A stretch of 64,000 bases of DNA, taken from positions 620,001-684,000 of the forward strand of contig NZ_CP043318.1 of NCBI RefSeq assembly GCF_001984825.2, read 5' to 3'. The stretch's first letter is position 1. Each line of letters opens with the position of its first letter. The translations under genes were made by a program, and so were the position numbers. The DNA comes from Enterobacter chengduensis. Its GTDB lineage: Bacteria > Pseudomonadota > Gammaproteobacteria > Enterobacterales > Enterobacteriaceae. The notes below the pieces were generated by a model, which was not told the origin of the DNA, made no database searches, and saw nothing but the letters and a program-made list of their open reading frames with translations. This document shows, piece after piece, positions 10,833 through 20,795 of this stretch.

Positions 10833-10922
10833 CCCCTCACCCCAGCCCTCTCCCCAAAGGGGAGAGGGTGTTTCAAGTCCCCTCTCCCCTTTGGGGAGAG
10901 GGTTAGGGTGAGGGGAGAGGGA
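10833..10922. repeat. Intergenic palindromic repeat inside the arc operon
   Basis: Two facing copies of the cctctccccaaaggggagagg palindrome family, each flanked by ctcaccc or gggtgagg, fill the gap between arcC and arcB. It could tune the arcC/arcB transcript ratio by processing or partial termination. Confidence 0.78.
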
Positions 10923-10924
10923 GT

Positions 10925-11836
10925 TTAGTTACGAATCAACGTGCCTTTCTCGCCCGCCAGGATCTCCGCGCCGTCGGCCAGCGCGCCGATCCCGGCAATG
11001 CCGTTGCAGGCTTCAACAAACTCGCGGCAGGCGGCCACTTTCGGCCCCATCGATCCGGCGTCGAACTGCATGCCTCTGAGCAGCTCCGGCGTCACCTGCG
11101 CCAGCGGGCGCTGGGTTGGCTTGCCCCAGTCGAGGTAAACCGCGTCGGCATCGGTGAGGATCAGCAGGGCATCGGCCTCGATCTGCCTCGCCAGCAGGGC
11201 GGCGGAGAGGTCTTTGTCGATCACCGCCTCAATGCCGCGATAGCCGTTGGCGTTTTCCACCACCGGCACGCCGCCGCCGCCGTTGCAGATCACCAGGTGG
11301 TCGCGCTGGATCAGCGCCGTGATGGCGTCGCTCTCGACGATGCGTTTCGGCTGCGGTGACGGCACCACGCGGCGGACGTAGCTGCCGTCGGCCTTAAACA
11401 CCCAGCCTTTTTCCGCGGCCAGCGTTTTTGCCTGGGCTTCGCTGTACACCGGGCCGATGTATTTGGTGGGGTTGCTGAACGCCGGGTCGGCGGCGTCCAC
11501 TTCCACCTGCGTGAGCAGGACGCTCACCTCACGCTGCGGCAGGCTGTTTTTCAGCGCCTGCTGGAGCATGTAGCCGATCATTCCCTGGCTTTCGGCACCG
11601 AGAACGTCCAGCGGGTAGGGCGTCACTTTGTCGTAGGCGCTGTTCTGCAGCGCCAGCAGCCCGACCTGCGGCCCGTTGCCGTGCACCAGAACCACGCGCC
11701 ACTGCGCCGTCAGCCCGGCGATGGTGCGGGCGGCCTGCTCGATGTTCTGGCGCTGGATATCCGCTTCCAGCGGCTCGCCGCGCTTGAGCAGCGCGTTGCC
11801 GCCCAGGGCCACAACCAGAGTGGGTTTTCGTTCCAT
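10925..11836 (-). CDS. arcC: Carbamate kinase ArcC
   Basis: 303 residues of the amino-acid kinase fold, starting with the nucleotide-binding strand VVALGGNALL and containing VICNGGGGVPV and the LILTDADAVY motif. It converts carbamoyl phosphate and ADP to carbamate and ATP, the energy-yielding last step of arginine fermentation. It begins 10 bp after arcA. Confidence 0.95.
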   Translation of the reverse strand: MERKPTLVVALGGNALLKRGEPLEADIQRQNIEQAARTIAGLTAQWRVVLVHGNGPQVGLLALQNSAYDKVTPYPLDVLGAESQGMIGYMLQQALKNSLPQREVSVLLTQVEVDAADPAFSNPTKYIGPVYSEAQAKTLAAEKGWVFKADGSYVRRVVPSPQPKRIVESDAITALIQRDHLVICNGGGGVPVVENANGYRGIEAVIDKDLSAALLARQIEADALLILTDADAVYLDWGKPTQRPLAQVTPELLRGMQFDAGSMGPKVAACREFVEACNGIAGIGALADGAEILAGEKGTLIRN

Positions 11837-11846
11837 GATGGCTCCT

Positions 11847-13067
11847 TTAAATTCCGTCGCGTTCCAGCGGGCAGCTCATGCAGCGCGCGCCGCCGCGGCC
11901 GCGTCCCAGCTCGTCGCCCGGGATGGGCAGCACGGTGATGCCCGCTTTGTCGTACTTCTCGTTGGTCCAGACGTTGCGCTCGTAGCCGATCACCACGCCC
12001 GGGCGGATGGTCAGCACGTTGTTGGCGTCGTTCCACTGCTCGCGTTCGGCCTCAAAGGCGTCGCCGCCGGTGGTGATCAGGCGCACCTGGCTAATGCCAA
12101 GCGCCTTCTCGATGGCGTGCAGCAGGTCGGCTTCCTGGGTGCGCTGCAGGCCGCCGCGCCCGTCCGGGGTGAGCGTCCAGCACTGGGCGTCCTTGCGCAC
12201 CACTTCCGGGTAGACGGAGAAGGTATCCACGTCGATGTGGGTCATCACCGTGTCGAGGTGCATGCAGGAGCGGTGTTTTGGCAACTCAACGGCGATCACG
12301 CGCTCGGCCTGGCGGTGTTTGAACAGGCTGTTGGCGAGGAACTCCACGCCCTGCGGCGTCGTGCGTTCGGACATGCCGATCAATACCGCCCCGCGGCCAA
12401 TGACTAATACGTCGCCGCCTTCCAGAGTGGCGTGGTCGTAATTAATATTCTCGTCGCCGAAATACTTAATAAAATCGCCGTCGGCAAACGCCGGGTGCCA
12501 GCGATATATTGCCCGAAGGTTATTCGTTTCGCGCTGACGGGCCGGTTTGGCCATTGGGTTAATGGAAACGCCGTTATAAATCCAGCAGGAGGTGTCGCGA
12601 GTAAATAAATGGTTTGGCAGCGGCTTCATAATAAAATCATTCGCCGTGTGGGTATCCACCACCATATTTTTAATGGCCGCCGGAATTTCGCCGTAGGTTA
12701 ATCCGCCGCTTAATCTGCGCGCCAGCTCTCGGTGCGGCATATCCGCCAGCCAGCCGCGCACGTCGCCGGCAAAGGTTGGGCCGAGGCGGTAGTCGGAGAT
12801 TTGAGTATCCAGCAGCCAGGCTTTCGCTTCTGCAATATCAAGGGCTTGTGTCAGAAGGTCGGTCAACAGCAGGACTTCCACACCCTGCTCGCGCAGCGTG
12901 TTTGCGAAGATGTCATGCTCCTCACCCGCCCGTTCAACCGAGAGCACGTCATCAAAAAGCAGCTCCTGACAATTCGATGGCGTTAAGCGTTTCAGGCTTA
13001 AATTTGGGCGGTGCAGCATAACGCTACGCAATTGACCAATTTCAGAACCGACGTAATGCTTTTCCAT
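11847..13067 (-). CDS. arcA: Arginine deiminase ArcA
   Basis: 406 residues of the guanidino-group modifying family. The catalytic cysteine is in [10 protein letters not shown] near the C-terminus; [12 protein letters not shown] supplies the active-site His and Asp; the other conserved piece is EGGDVLVIG. It hydrolyses arginine to citrulline and ammonia, giving both energy and acid resistance. First gene of the arcA-arcC-arcB-permease-regulator cluster, which sits between pyrB and argI as in Salmonella. The 675 bp upstream is unusually long and AT-rich, consistent with complex control. Confidence 0.95.
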   Translation of the reverse strand: MEKHYVGSEIGQLRSVMLHRPNLSLKRLTPSNCQELLFDDVLSVERAGEEHDIFANTLREQGVEVLLLTDLLTQALDIAEAKAWLLDTQISDYRLGPTFAGDVRGWLADMPHRELARRLSGGLTYGEIPAAIKNMVVDTHTANDFIMKPLPNHLFTRDTSCWIYNGVSINPMAKPARQRETNNLRAIYRWHPAFADGDFIKYFGDENINYDHATLEGGDVLVIGRGAVLIGMSERTTPQGVEFLANSLFKHRQAERVIAVELPKHRSCMHLDTVMTHIDVDTFSVYPEVVRKDAQCWTLTPDGRGGLQRTQEADLLHAIEKALGISQVRLITTGGDAFEAEREQWNDANNVLTIRPGVVIGYERNVWTNEKYDKAGITVLPIPGDELGRGRGGARCMSCPLERDGI

Positions 13068-14198
<1,131 letters not shown>

Positions 14199-14203
14199 AA
14201 GCA

Positions 14204-14231
14204 AAAACGACAACAGTGTTGTCGTTTTTTA
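14204..14231 (+). terminator. Rho-independent terminator of tabA
   Basis: Perfect stem AAAACGACAAC / GTTGTCGTTTT followed by T residues, just after the tabA stop. Confidence 0.9.
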
Positions 14232-14240
14232 GTGTTTGCT

Positions 14241-14275
14241 CCCTCTCCCCGTGGGAGAGGGCCGGGTTGAGGGGA
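14241..14275. repeat. Intergenic palindromic repeat downstream of argI
   Basis: ccctctccccgtgggagaggg followed by ccgggttgagggg, a member of the same repeat family as at 1437, 4021 and 10833. Confidence 0.7.
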
Positions 14276-14295
14276 CCAGCGCGCAGAGGACCCAA

Positions 14296-15300
14296 TCACT
14301 CCCCAAGCGTCGCCACCATCACCGCCTTGATCGTATGCATCCGGTTTTCCGCCTGGTCGAACACGATGCTCGCCGCTGACTCAAACACCTCGTCCGTCAC
14401 CTCCATCCCGCCGTGCAGGTCGAACTCCTTCGCCATCTGCTTGCCGAGCGTGGTCTGGTCGTCATGGAACGCCGGCAGACAGTGCAGGAACTTGACGTTC
14501 GGGTTGCCGGTCAGCGCCATCATCTGCGCGTTCACCTGATACCCGCGCAGCAGCGCAATCCGCTCCGCCCACTTCTCTTTGGCTTCGCCCATCGACACCC
14601 AGACGTCGGTATAGATAAAGTCCGCGCCCTTCACGCCCGCCGCCACGTCTTCCGTCAGGGTGATTTTGCCGCCGTGCTTCTGGGCCAGCGCGCTGCACTC
14701 CGCCACCAGGCTCTCTTCCGGCCAGCAGGCTTTCGGGGCCACCAGGCGCAGATCCAGCCCGGTCAGCGCCGCCGCTTCCAGCATCGAGTTGCCCATGTTG
14801 TTGCGCGCGTCGCCCGCGTAGACCAGCGTCATCTCGCTAAACGCTTTGCCCGGCAGGTGCTCCTGCATGGTCAGCAGGTCCGCCAGCAGCTGCGTCGGGT
14901 GGAACTCGTTGGTCAGCCCGTTCCACACCGGCACGCCAGCGTACTGCGCCAGCGTTTCGACGACTTCCTGGCCGTGGCCGCGATACTGAATGCCGTCGTA
15001 CATCCGCCCGAGCACCCGCGCGGTATCCTTAATTGACTCTTTATGCCCAATCTGGCTGCCGCTCGGCCCTAAGTACGTGACGCGTGCGCCCTGGTCAAAT
15101 GCGGCAACTTCGAAAGAGCAACGTGTACGGGTCGAGTCTTTTTCGAAGATGAGCGCGATGTTTTTACCGGTAAGCTTTTGTACTTCCTTGCCCTTTTTTT
15201 TATCGGCTTTGAGCTGTGCGGCAAGGGTCAGCAGAGAAGTGAACTGTGCAGGGGTAAAGTCGAGCAGTTTCAGAAAGTGTTTTTTGTACAAATCGGACAT
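14296..15300 (-). CDS. argI: Anabolic ornithine carbamoyltransferase ArgI
   Basis: 334 residues with STRTR at residues 56-60 and HCLPAFHD in the C-terminal half. It joins ornithine and carbamoyl phosphate to citrulline for arginine synthesis. Two ARG boxes upstream identify it as the ArgR-repressed biosynthetic copy, in contrast to the arcB paralogue in the deiminase operon. Placement opposite rraB is as in E. coli argI-rraB. Confidence 0.95.
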   Translation of the reverse strand: MSDLYKKHFLKLLDFTPAQFTSLLTLAAQLKADKKKGKEVQKLTGKNIALIFEKDSTRTRCSFEVAAFDQGARVTYLGPSGSQIGHKESIKDTARVLGRMYDGIQYRGHGQEVVETLAQYAGVPVWNGLTNEFHPTQLLADLLTMQEHLPGKAFSEMTLVYAGDARNNMGNSMLEAAALTGLDLRLVAPKACWPEESLVAECSALAQKHGGKITLTEDVAAGVKGADFIYTDVWVSMGEAKEKWAERIALLRGYQVNAQMMALTGNPNVKFLHCLPAFHDDQTTLGKQMAKEFDLHGGMEVTDEVFESAASIVFDQAENRMHTIKAVMVATLGE

Positions 15301-15329
15301 TTTATCCTCACATGGCGAACGCCACTTGT

Positions 15330-15364
15330 TGAATTAAAATTCACTTTATATGTGTAATTATTCA
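15330..15364 (-). promoter_or_regulatory. Tandem ARG boxes upstream of argI
   Basis: A perfect box TGAATTAAAATTCA at 15330-15343 and a weaker one TGTGTAATTATTCA at 15351-15364. Their starts are 21 bp apart, the spacing used by hexameric ArgR. They lie 30 bp upstream of the argI start codon. Confidence 0.82.
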
Positions 15365-15464
15365 TTTGCAACCCCGTTTCACAAATCTTTCCAACAAAGG
15401 TGGAGGCAAACCCGTCCGTGTGTGAAAATAGAAGTATCTGCCGCACTTTAAAGAGGATTGAGCC

Positions 15465-15890
15465 ATGGCAAACCCGGAACACCTGGAAGAGCAACGCGAA
15501 GAGACGCGTCTGATTATTGAAGAGCTGCTGGAAGACGGTAGCGATCCGGACGCGCTGTACACCATCGAGCACCATTTCTCTGCGGATGATTTCGACGCGC
15601 TGGAAAAAATGGCCGTGGAAGCCTTCAAGCTGGGTTACGAAGTGACCGAGCCGGAAGAGCTGGAAGTGGAAGAGGGCGACACCGTCATCTGCTGCGACAT
15701 CCTGAGCGAAGGCGCGCTGAAGGCGGAGCTGATCGATGCGCAGGTAGAACAGCTGATGAACCTGGCCGAGAAGTTTGACGTGGAATACGACGGCTGGGGA
15801 ACCTACTTCGAAGATCCGAACGGTGAAGACGGCGAAGAAGGCGACGACGAAGATTACGTCGACGAAGACGACGACGGCGTGCGTCACTAA
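15465..15890 (+). CDS. rraB: Ribonuclease E inhibitor RraB
   Basis: 141 residues, matching E. coli RraB (138) along its whole length, including [12 protein letters not shown] and the acidic tail ending DEDDDGVRH. RraB binds RNase E and changes degradosome composition and mRNA decay. Extra acidic residues in the tail account for the small length difference. A strong hairpin with T residues follows, just ahead of miaE. Confidence 0.95.
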   Translation: MANPEHLEEQREETRLIIEELLEDGSDPDALYTIEHHFSADDFDALEKMAVEAFKLGYEVTEPEELEVEEGDTVICCDILSEGALKAELIDAQVEQLMNLAEKFDVEYDGWGTYFEDPNGEDGEEGDDEDYVDEDDDGVRH

Positions 15891-15899
15891 GCGTTTCTG

Positions 15900-15925
15900 G
15901 CGGTGGCCCGCGCCACCGCTTTTTC
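15900..15925 (+). terminator. Rho-independent terminator between rraB and miaE
   Basis: Stem GCGGTGGC-ccgc-GCCACCGC followed by five T residues, 12 bp before the miaE start. It would end most rraB transcripts; miaE could be expressed by read-through. Confidence 0.85.
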
Positions 15926-15936
15926 AAGGCAGAACC

Positions 15937-16695
15937 ATGGATTACCCGCAGATACTCGCCCCCGTACTCAACTTCCTCCAGTGCCCGACCCCGCAAGCAT
16001 GGATTGATAAAGCCCGCGACCCGGCGAATCTGCCGCTGCTGCTCACCGACCACATGGTGTGCGAGCTCAAGGCCGCCCAGACCGCGCTATTACTGGTGCG
16101 TAAATACGTTGCCGACGAAAGCGGTGCCGACGTGCTGCTCAACTGGCTCAAGCCCTACGAACAGTTCACCTTCCGCGACGGCCCGGATCCGGACTTCATC
16201 GCCCTGCACAGGCAGATTGGCAAAAGCGTGATGCCCAAAACCGACGACCCGTGGGGCCAGGCGCTCATCGACAGCATGGTGCTGCTTATCAAAGAAGAGC
16301 TTCACCACTTCTGGCAGGTGCGCGAGGCGATGCTGGCCCGCGACATTCCGTACGTCAAAATTACCGCCAGCCGCTACGCCAAAGGGATGCTTAAAGAAGT
16401 GCGCACCCACGAACCGCTGACGCTGATCGACAAGCTCATCTGCGGCGCCTACATCGAAGCCCGCTCCTGCGAACGCTTCGCCGCGCTGGCTCCGTTCCTC
16501 GACGACGACCTGCAGAAGTTCTATCTCTCGCTGCTGCGCTCGGAAGCGCGCCATTATCAGGACTACCTGACGCTGGCTCAGCAGGTGAGCGACGACGATA
16601 TCTCACCGCGCATACAGCTTTTTGGCGAAATTGAAGCCACACTTATCTCGACACCGGACCACGAGTTTCGCTTCCACAGCGGCGTGCCGGTGTAA
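15937..16695 (+). CDS. miaE: tRNA 2-methylthio-N6-isopentenyl adenosine hydroxylase MiaE
   Basis: 252 residues of the ferritin-like diiron family. Iron ligands are expected in IKEELHHFWQVRE and IEARSCERF, plus LRSEARHYQDY, which carry the typical E..H and E.RH pairs. MiaE hydroxylates ms2i6A37 of tRNAs reading U-starting codons, an oxygen-dependent step found in Salmonella and Enterobacter but absent from E. coli K-12. I chose the ATG at 15937; an upstream start would overlap rraB in another frame with no family support. Nearby leuX tRNA is itself a substrate class (anticodon CAA, A37). Confidence 0.93.
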   Translation: MDYPQILAPVLNFLQCPTPQAWIDKARDPANLPLLLTDHMVCELKAAQTALLLVRKYVADESGADVLLNWLKPYEQFTFRDGPDPDFIALHRQIGKSVMPKTDDPWGQALIDSMVLLIKEELHHFWQVREAMLARDIPYVKITASRYAKGMLKEVRTHEPLTLIDKLICGAYIEARSCERFAALAPFLDDDLQKFYLSLLRSEARHYQDYLTLAQQVSDDDISPRIQLFGEIEATLISTPDHEFRFHSGVPV

Positions 16696-16725
16696 ACCGG
16701 CACAACTCAAGGATAAGGATGCGAG

Positions 16726-17448
16726 ATGAATAAAACGTGGACCCGTAGTGTGATTGTCGTCGTCGCGGCTGCCGCCGTGGCGTTCTGGGTGTTCTTCGAC
16801 AGGCAGCCTGCGCCGGAACAGCAGATGGATGCTGCCCTTAACGCGATGCCCGCCTGGCAGGTGATTAAGGAGCAGGAGCCCGCGCTGCACCAGCGCATCC
16901 TCGACCAGATGGCCGCCCTGCAAAAAGCGGGCGAGCCGGAGCAGCAGATTATCGACACCATCCAGCCGCAGATCCTGCATCTGCAGATGTCGCGCCTGCA
17001 GAACGCCCCGGACGCCAACGTGGTGAACTACATGACCATCAACATGGAGCAGACCGCCGCCATCCAGAAGGTGAGCGACGACGCCTGCTTCCGCTTCCTC
17101 TACCCGGCGGTGAAGGGCGGCGTGAACCCGATGCGCATGCTGGATAAAGACCTGATGGCGCGGCGCATGCAGGCCGACGCCGACATGATGCGCGCGGCCT
17201 ACGGCAAAAACCGCCACACCGTGACGCAGGCCGAGCGCGAGGCGGCCGTCGAGGACGTGCGGCCGATTATGAAGGCGCTTGCCGATAAGTACGGCGAGGA
17301 CATCCAGTTGCTGCAGATGCCGGAGAAGGCGGCGGGCAAAGAGAAGCTCTCCTGCGATATGGTGCAGGAGATGTGGGCCAAGGTGCTGGCGCTGCCGGAG
17401 CAGAAGGCGGCAGGGGTGATTCGGCTGGCGGTGTCTGAGCTGGACTGA
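16726..17448 (+). CDS. Membrane-anchored protein of unknown function
   Basis: 240 residues. An N-terminal hydrophobic segment (about residues 8-24) would anchor or export it; the rest is soluble, mostly helical, rich in Gln, Met and Ala, with two Cys (FRFLYP region and KLSCDM) that could pair in the periplasm. It is 30 bp downstream of miaE in the same direction, so probably co-transcribed, and is backbone-like in base composition. I do not recognise a family. Confidence 0.8.
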   Translation: MNKTWTRSVIVVVAAAAVAFWVFFDRQPAPEQQMDAALNAMPAWQVIKEQEPALHQRILDQMAALQKAGEPEQQIIDTIQPQILHLQMSRLQNAPDANVVNYMTINMEQTAAIQKVSDDACFRFLYPAVKGGVNPMRMLDKDLMARRMQADADMMRAAYGKNRHTVTQAEREAAVEDVRPIMKALADKYGEDIQLLQMPEKAAGKEKLSCDMVQEMWAKVLALPEQKAAGVIRLAVSELD

Positions 17449-17499
17449 CGAAGGGCGCTGGTTTTTTGGGCACTTAGCGCGGGTTTCGCGCGTCGTCGC

Positions 17500-17527
17500 T
17501 TGCATGGCGGCGCGCGACAGGTATAAT
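17500..17527 (+). promoter_or_regulatory. Promoter of leuX
   Basis: TTGCAT at 17500-17505 and a perfect TATAAT at 17522-17527 with a 16-bp spacer, 28 bp upstream of the tRNA. Confidence 0.75.
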
Positions 17528-17554
17528 CCACAACGTTTCCGCATCCCCTTCAGT

Positions 17555-17639
17555 GCCGAAGTGGCGAAATCGGTAGACGCAGTTGATTCAAAATCAACCG
17601 TAGAAATACGTGCCGGTTCGAGTCCGGCCTTCGGCACCA
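17555..17639 (+). tRNA. leuX: tRNA-Leu(CAA), leuX
   Basis: 85 nt including an encoded CCA. The acceptor stem GCCGAAG pairs with CTTCGGC, the anticodon stem GTTGA/TCAAC encloses the loop TTCAAAA with anticodon CAA, a long variable arm typical of class II tRNA is present, and the T-loop is GTTCGAGTC. It appears identical to E. coli leuX, a classic integration hotspot; the 3' end serves as attB for both elements in this window and remains intact. Confidence 0.97.
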
Positions 17640-17640
17640 T
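17617..17640 (+). repeat. Attachment site copy 1 (attL, within leuX)
   Basis: ttcgagtccggccttcgg plus caccat, the 3' end of leuX. The copies at 30613-30635 and 44607-44628 are the same except for one missing G after ccttcg. Confidence 0.9.
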
Positions 17641-17753
17641 TAACACTTCTTTTGACGTTTCCTGAAGTCTTCAAACCCAGAAAAAAACCTTAAAAACAAG
17701 AAAGTTACCGTATTTAATGGTCTTTGTTGGTCTCTTGTGGTCTACCCTCTTTT

Positions 17754-17773
17754 GGGGGCATAATCGGGGGCAT
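17754..17773 (+). repeat. Left end repeat of element 1 (integrase arm-type site candidate)
   Basis: Two GGGGGCAT boxes 12 bp apart. A 20-bp copy matching at 17 positions lies at the right end (30541-30560). A near-inverted box (GTGCCCCC) lies at 17793-17800 just before the integrase start. Confidence 0.6.
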
Positions 17774-17803
17774 GTCAATTCGATCAGGATTTGTGCCCCC
17801 AAA

Positions 17804-19066
17804 ATGAAACTCAATGCTCGCCAGATAGAGACCGCAAAGCCGAAAGAGAAAGCCTATAAAATGGCTGATGGAGGCGGCTTATATCTTGAAGTCTCCCCAA
17901 AAGGTTCCAAGTATTGGCGCATGAAATATCGCCGCCCATCTGACAAAAAGGAAGATCGGCTCGCTTTTGGTGTATACCCGACGATCACTTTGGCTGAGGC
18001 TCGGGGTAAGCGCGATGCAGCAAAGAAATTGTTGTCTCAGGGCATTGACCCCAAAGCTGAGCAAAAGGGGGCACAAGCTGAAATTGAGGGGGCATATTTA
18101 TTTGAAACTATCGCAAGGCAATGGCACGCAAGTAACCTAACTTGGAGCGAAGATCATAGCCGTCGCGTTCTGCTGACGCTTGAGCAGTATATTTTCCCCT
18201 CGATAGGTCAAATTGACGCCAGAACGTTGAGAACCAGCCAGCTTCTCAATCCGATCAAAGCTGTTGATGCGGCAGGTAAACATGATGTTGCGCAGCGACT
18301 GATGCAGCGCGTAACCGCAATTATGCGTTTCGGTGTGCAGAATGACCTTCTTGAATCAAATCCTGCCAGTGATATGGCTGGAGCGCTTTTAAGCGTTAAG
18401 GCAACCCATCACCCAGCACTACCCCCAAAAAGAATCCCTGAGTTTCTTGAAAGACTATCACGCTATAAAGGGCGACTAATGACACGGCTTGCCGTTGAAT
18501 TAACGCTACTCACATTTATTCGTTCAAGTGAGATGCGTTTTGCTCGCTGGAGTGAGGTTAACTTTGAACGAAGCGAGTGGACGATACCCGGAATTCGTAA
18601 GCCTATTCCCGGCGTAAAACACTCTGAGCGTGGGATGAAGATGAAAACTGAACATATTGTTCCGCTTAGCAAACAAGCATTTGATATTTTTAAACGTTTA
18701 CATGCCTTGAGCGGTAAAGGCGAGGTTATATTTCCCAGCGATCATGATCCTAAAAAAGTAATGAGTGAAAATACTGTAAATAGCGCCTTACGTGTAATGG
18801 GATATGATACGAAGACAGAAGTATGTGGGCATGGTTTTAGAACTATGGCGCGTGGTGCGCTAAGTGAGTCGAAACTATGGAATGATGATGCCATTGAAAG
18901 ACAACTAAGTCACGTTGAACGAAAAAACGTGAAAGGTTCATATATGCATACTTCTGAATATCTTGAAGAAAGAAGATTAATGCTGCAATGGTGGGCTGAT
19001 TACATTGATGCTAACAAGAATGGATCTATCACACCATATGATTTTGCGCGTGTGCATGGAAAATAA
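17804..19066 (+). CDS. int: P4-type tyrosine recombinase (integrase) of element 1
   Basis: 420 residues from the ATG at 17804, the usual P4-integrase start (MKLNARQIETAKPKEKAYK). The N-terminal arm-binding DUF4102 domain is followed by the catalytic domain with the first Arg in LLTFIRSSEMRFARWSE, HGFRTM, and the tyrosine region SYMHTSEYLEERRLMLQWW. It catalyses integration into leuX. The gene abuts attL as in P4. It has a clear paralogue at 30833 in element 2; the two differ most in the N-terminal arm-binding part, in line with their different end repeats. Confidence 0.95.
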   Translation: MKLNARQIETAKPKEKAYKMADGGGLYLEVSPKGSKYWRMKYRRPSDKKEDRLAFGVYPTITLAEARGKRDAAKKLLSQGIDPKAEQKGAQAEIEGAYLFETIARQWHASNLTWSEDHSRRVLLTLEQYIFPSIGQIDARTLRTSQLLNPIKAVDAAGKHDVAQRLMQRVTAIMRFGVQNDLLESNPASDMAGALLSVKATHHPALPPKRIPEFLERLSRYKGRLMTRLAVELTLLTFIRSSEMRFARWSEVNFERSEWTIPGIRKPIPGVKHSERGMKMKTEHIVPLSKQAFDIFKRLHALSGKGEVIFPSDHDPKKVMSENTVNSALRVMGYDTKTEVCGHGFRTMARGALSESKLWNDDAIERQLSHVERKNVKGSYMHTSEYLEERRLMLQWWADYIDANKNGSITPYDFARVHGK

Positions 19067-19096
19067 TTACCATTGTGGTACTGAGGAGAGATTCAA

Positions 19097-19735
19097 ATGA
19101 ATAACACTCAATCTGATAATAATTTATTTTATTTTAATAGGTTAACGTACATTACGCCGCACGAAGTGGCGCTTGCTATGAATGGTTTTGACTATGATAC
19201 CGAAAATGATGAATTGACTGATATTCAATTAAAAGAGGTTATTCGGTTAAGAAAGGCAATAACCAGAAATCTACAATTAATTAATGAATATAAAAACATA
19301 TCCGCCACGCAAAAAGTGGAGGCGAATTTAGTATTAACTGCCGCTTATATCTTTCAGAGGGAGGATATTGTACCTCCTGAAATTAAGGAAAGAATTGAGA
19401 ACGCATTGCAACAACAAGTAAAAAATAAAGATTGGGGCGATATTTTAATGATGCTAGGAGGAAGTGAATTATATGAGGTTGGTAAAAAGTTAAGGAGTAA
19501 TGGCAGAGGGCAGTACAGAAAAGATGATGAGGATAATTATAGTTGTAAATTAATTTACTTACTAATTGAGTTGCTTAAGAAATATGGAAAGGGAAACTAT
19601 AGCGATAATAGTGTTATATATAATGATATTGTTTCTTTTTGTAATGAGAATGAGATTCTATTGAAAGGGGTTAAAAAAGCTACGTTTTATAAGAAAATAA
19701 AGCTGGGGAAAGACATTATAAAATACGGAGAGTGA
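19097..19735 (+). CDS. Hypothetical protein between integrase and alpA, possible cargo
   Basis: 212 residues, AT-rich and quite unlike the flanking P4 backbone in composition. The protein is charged, predicted helical, without membrane segments or a signal. Its C-terminus is strongly basic (LLKGVKKATFYKKIKLGKD), which might bind nucleic acid. It follows the integrase by 30 bp with a GAGGAG site. I do not recognise a family. The slot between int and alpA is a known variable site in P4-like satellites, so a defence, regulatory or anti-helper role is possible but not shown. Confidence 0.65.
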   Translation: MNNTQSDNNLFYFNRLTYITPHEVALAMNGFDYDTENDELTDIQLKEVIRLRKAITRNLQLINEYKNISATQKVEANLVLTAAYIFQREDIVPPEIKERIENALQQQVKNKDWGDILMMLGGSELYEVGKKLRSNGRGQYRKDDEDNYSCKLIYLLIELLKKYGKGNYSDNSVIYNDIVSFCNENEILLKGVKKATFYKKIKLGKDIIKYGE

Positions 19736-19737
19736 AT

Positions 19738-20104
19738 TTATTATTACTATCTGTATATCTCTCATTAGAAGGGGCTACAAGAGGCTCTAAGGGGCTATAA
19801 AGGGTAATACAGTGTAATACTGTGGTAATCCCTGACTAATATGAATCGATAAAACGCAATAATACCTTCTAACGTATGATTTGTTTGTGCTGCAATACTA
19901 TCTATATGAATTTTATTGATTTTATTTTGTTTTACGTTTTCCTCTTCTCGTGTTCTTTCATATGAACATTATTTCTTTTTTCAGTAGAAACTATCATGTT
20001 TCAGTAGAATCAGTGTTTGTATTAATAGATTCCATTATCACTAGAATCACTTTTTTTCAGTGTTTAAAGTCACCGTGAACTTAAGTAGAATACGGAGTAA
20101 CAAG
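19738..20104. other. AT-rich non-coding region upstream of alpA with short repeats
   Basis: No gene seen. It contains an inverted repeat ACAGT-gtaat-ACTGT at 19809-19823, a TTTCAGTAGAA direct repeat at 19979-19989 and 19999-20009 (exactly 20 bp apart, two helical turns), and a related AAGTAGAATA close to the alpA start. These are plausible regulator-binding sites for alpA/int control. Confidence 0.45.
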
Positions 20105-20335
20105 ATGGAATATGCAAACAATCTTTCAGATAATCAGACTCTTATTTCAGCAAAAGAAGTGTTAAGACGCGTTCAGCGTAGCAAGGCATGGCTTTACAAA
20201 CAGCTTTCAAATAATACATTTCCCCGTCCAGTAAAAATAGGAACTCGTGCAATTTCATTTGTTGAAAGCGAAGTCGATCACTGGATTCAAGAGCAAATAT
20301 ATGCCTCTCGTGGTGAACGGCATGAAAATAACTAA
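20105..20335 (+). CDS. alpA: AlpA/Vis-family transcriptional regulator
   Basis: 76 residues from the ATG at 20105 (GGAG site). It shows the AlpA pattern: LISAKEVLRRVQRSKAWLYKQ helix-turn-helix, then FPRPVKIGTRAISFVESEVDHWI. In P4 the homologue Vis acts as excisionase and represses early and late promoters; in CP4-57 AlpA activates integrase-dependent excision. Here it is placed between int and the early region, convergent with a small minus-strand gene. An AAGCCC/GGGCTT hairpin follows the stop. Confidence 0.9.
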   Translation: MEYANNLSDNQTLISAKEVLRRVQRSKAWLYKQLSNNTFPRPVKIGTRAISFVESEVDHWIQEQIYASRGERHENN

Positions 20336-20336
20336 T

Positions 20337-20372
20337 AAAAAAGCCCGACATATTGAGTTTGTGGGCTTAAAA
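20337..20372 (+). terminator. Hairpin terminator downstream of alpA
   Basis: AAGCCC paired with GGGCTT across a 16-base loop, flanked by A-rich and T/A-rich runs. It could serve both convergent genes. Confidence 0.5.
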
Positions 20373-20431
20373 ATATTGTCGCTTACTGAAATTAGCATGG
20401 AGCCTGAGAGAACGTTTGTTAGCTTCTCTAT

Positions 20432-20617
20432 TCAGCCTCCTTGCTCTGGCTTAACTTTCCTGCGCTGGCGGCGTTTGATCTCACTTTGCATGGATGTAAT
20501 GATGAATTGTGACGTACTTTCGTCCTCTTCTTTCACCATTTCCATCGCTTCAACTACATCATGTGGCACTCGTGCCTTTAAGGCTTGTGATTTAGCATTC
20601 TTTGTACCGGTAGCCAT
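20432..20617 (-). CDS. YlcI/YnfO-type (DUF3950) small protein
   Basis: 61 residues starting MATGTKNAKSQALKARVPHD, with QALKARVPHDVVEAMEMVKEE, a ribbon-helix-helix-like pattern typical of DUF3950 proteins of P4-like and lambdoid elements. Such proteins are probably small DNA-binding regulators. I chose the ATG at 20617 with a GGAG site. It is transcribed away from the early promoter region that carries three GTGGGCCACA repeats, so it may regulate that promoter. Function not established. Confidence 0.75.
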   Translation of the reverse strand: MATGTKNAKSQALKARVPHDVVEAMEMVKEEDESTSQFIITSMQSEIKRRQRRKVKPEQGG

Positions 20618-20638
20618 TACTGAATCTCCGTATGTTTG

Positions 20639-20716
20639 GTGGGCCACAGTATACACGGGAAAAGAACAAAGAAAAGCATTGACGTGGGCCACACCTAATA
20701 TTTATAGTGGGCCACA
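20639..20716. repeat. Three GTGGGCCACA direct repeats at the early promoter
   Basis: Identical 10-mers at 20639-20648, 20684-20693 and 20707-20716. The second overlaps the -35/spacer and the third overlaps the -10 of the rightward promoter, so a protein bound there should repress it. Candidates are the AlpA/Vis protein or the DUF3950 protein. Confidence 0.6.
20679..20708 (+). promoter_or_regulatory. Early promoter of the satellite (PLE-like)
   Basis: TTGACG at 20679-20684 and TATAGT at 20703-20708 with an 18-bp spacer, reading into the C4-type RNA and the early operon ending with the primase. This corresponds to P4 PLE by position. Confidence 0.65.
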
Positions 20717-20795
20717 CCTTGGGTGTTCTGGGGTGAAAAAGGCGAAGCCCGGCAGTGCAGCAACACTAACCGGGCCTCTGACCAATCCGCTGTAT
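20716..20795 (+). ncRNA. C4/CI-type antisense immunity RNA
   Basis: Between the early promoter and the first early gene lies a strong compound hairpin: GCCCGG (20747-20752) pairs with CCGGGC (20770-20775), with an inner AGTG/CACT pair. In P4 this exact place encodes the processed CI RNA, related to the P1/P7 C4 RNA, which causes premature termination of early transcripts and gives immunity. The ggcgaagcccggcagtg motif looks like C4 family members I remember. Ends are approximate. Confidence 0.6.

Noticed and set aside
10796..10876. Longer start for the arcB protein
   Set aside because: The extra 27 residues are translated from a palindromic repeat; the ATG at 10795 has a good ribosome site and the family length.
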